Shown piece by piece: positions 63,706 through 64,000 of a DNA stretch of 64,000 nucleotides; position 1 is the stretch's first letter; each line of letters starts with the position of its first letter. The DNA comes from Dendrolimus kikuchii (lineage: Eukaryota > Arthropoda > Insecta > Lepidoptera > Lasiocampidae). Under the pieces are notes generated by a model. The model searched no databases. It was not told where the DNA came from and saw nothing but the letters and a program-made list of their open reading frames with translations. The position numbers were made by a program, and so were the translations under genes. Where the stretch lies: positions 8,306,501 to 8,370,500 of the forward strand of contig CM034409.1 of NCBI GenBank assembly GCA_019925095.2. The letters are read 5' to 3'.

Positions 63706-64000
63706 AGATCTTATTGCATAGCAATTTTGTTCATCAAGACTGCGCTAAACCGAGAAGATTAAGTAGGAGACCAGGCTCCGAAAAGGATGTCTCAAACGTA
63801 ACTGGGAATTACTGGTAAGATGTGCTAGCAATGTATTTCAATAAAAGCAGCAATATAAATAATAAATCGTCAGGCAAACACACATTGTATTTTACCAAGC
63901 TAAGCAACTCACGCGTGTATTATCTATCTATCTTCTCCTTCTATCTAATCTATCTTCTTCTTCTATATATCTATTACTAGTACAATAAATCTGTAAATGA
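63706..64000. other. Unassigned; (TCTATCT)-type run at the end
   Basis: 63920-63975 is TCTATC/TCTTCT-rich low-complexity DNA. Nothing else is recognised. Confidence 0.5.

Noticed and set aside
63300..63818. 172-codon open frame as a possible protein-coding gene
   Set aside because: It is antisense to the LINE-R fragment at 63380-63705, whose coding words are clear on the minus strand. The plus-strand protein has no recognisable domain.

Overview
This window looks like repeat-rich, A+T-rich intergenic or intronic DNA from a lepidopteran (moth or butterfly). The clues are short interspersed elements with TC...CTAG ends, tRNA-headed SINEs, and small fragments of RTE-like, CR1-like and R1/I-like LINEs of the kind common in Lepidoptera. 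The order is assigned from remembered repeat sequences, not from a database search. I find no intact host protein-coding gene, no rRNA gene, no functional tRNA gene, no CRISPR array and no bacterial-style operon. The longer open frames are retroelement coding remnants, antisense frames through SINEs, or chance frames.

Layout. 1-5.8 kb: Helitron-like elements, a foldback MITE, three copies of a strongly 5'-truncated LINE (LINE-P), and a frameshifted pseudogene of an unnamed conserved repeat-encoded domain (4.93-5.37 kb). 6-12.6 kb: SINE-A copies, a Helitron-like element built from ~127-bp internal repeats (Hel-C), and tRNA-type SINE fragments. 12.6-20 kb: mostly unassigned AT-rich DNA, plus a SINE-A inserted into another SINE-A. 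20.4-23.5 kb: three different tandem-repeat blocks, one of them interrupted by a composite SINE insertion. 24-34 kb: sparse, with large unassigned stretches, one CpG-dense patch and a 4-unit ~122-bp array. 34.6-39.2 kb: nested retroelements, namely a LINE inside a LINE, a Helitron inside a Helitron and a SINE inside a LINE-like tail. 40-46.4 kb: MITE, SINEs, an RTE-like LINE and a second copy of the unnamed domain. 47-54.6 kb: a CR1-like LINE, a probable solo LTR inside Hel-C, foldback elements and a GC-rich hairpin minisatellite. 55-64 kb: the longest LINE-P copy, more truncated LINE-P copies, nested SINEs and Hel-C.

How the parts relate. SINE-A (at least 15 copies, ~320 bp) shares its last ~85 bp with the CR1-like LINE-Z at 47.2-47.7 kb, so LINE-Z-type reverse transcriptase is the likely engine for SINE-A. 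LINE-P copies carry perfect or near-perfect 9-13 bp target-site duplications and look young. Helitron-like families C, D, H and M share CTAG 3' ends and insert at A|T without duplication. Family names (A, C, D, E, F, H, K, L, M, N, O, P, Q, R, S, T, V, W, X, Z) are local labels used only here.

The window holds no obvious new multi-gene system. Its interest lies in readable insertion histories, covarying hairpins in SINE-A and in a 56-bp minisatellite, and an unnamed repeat-encoded protein domain.
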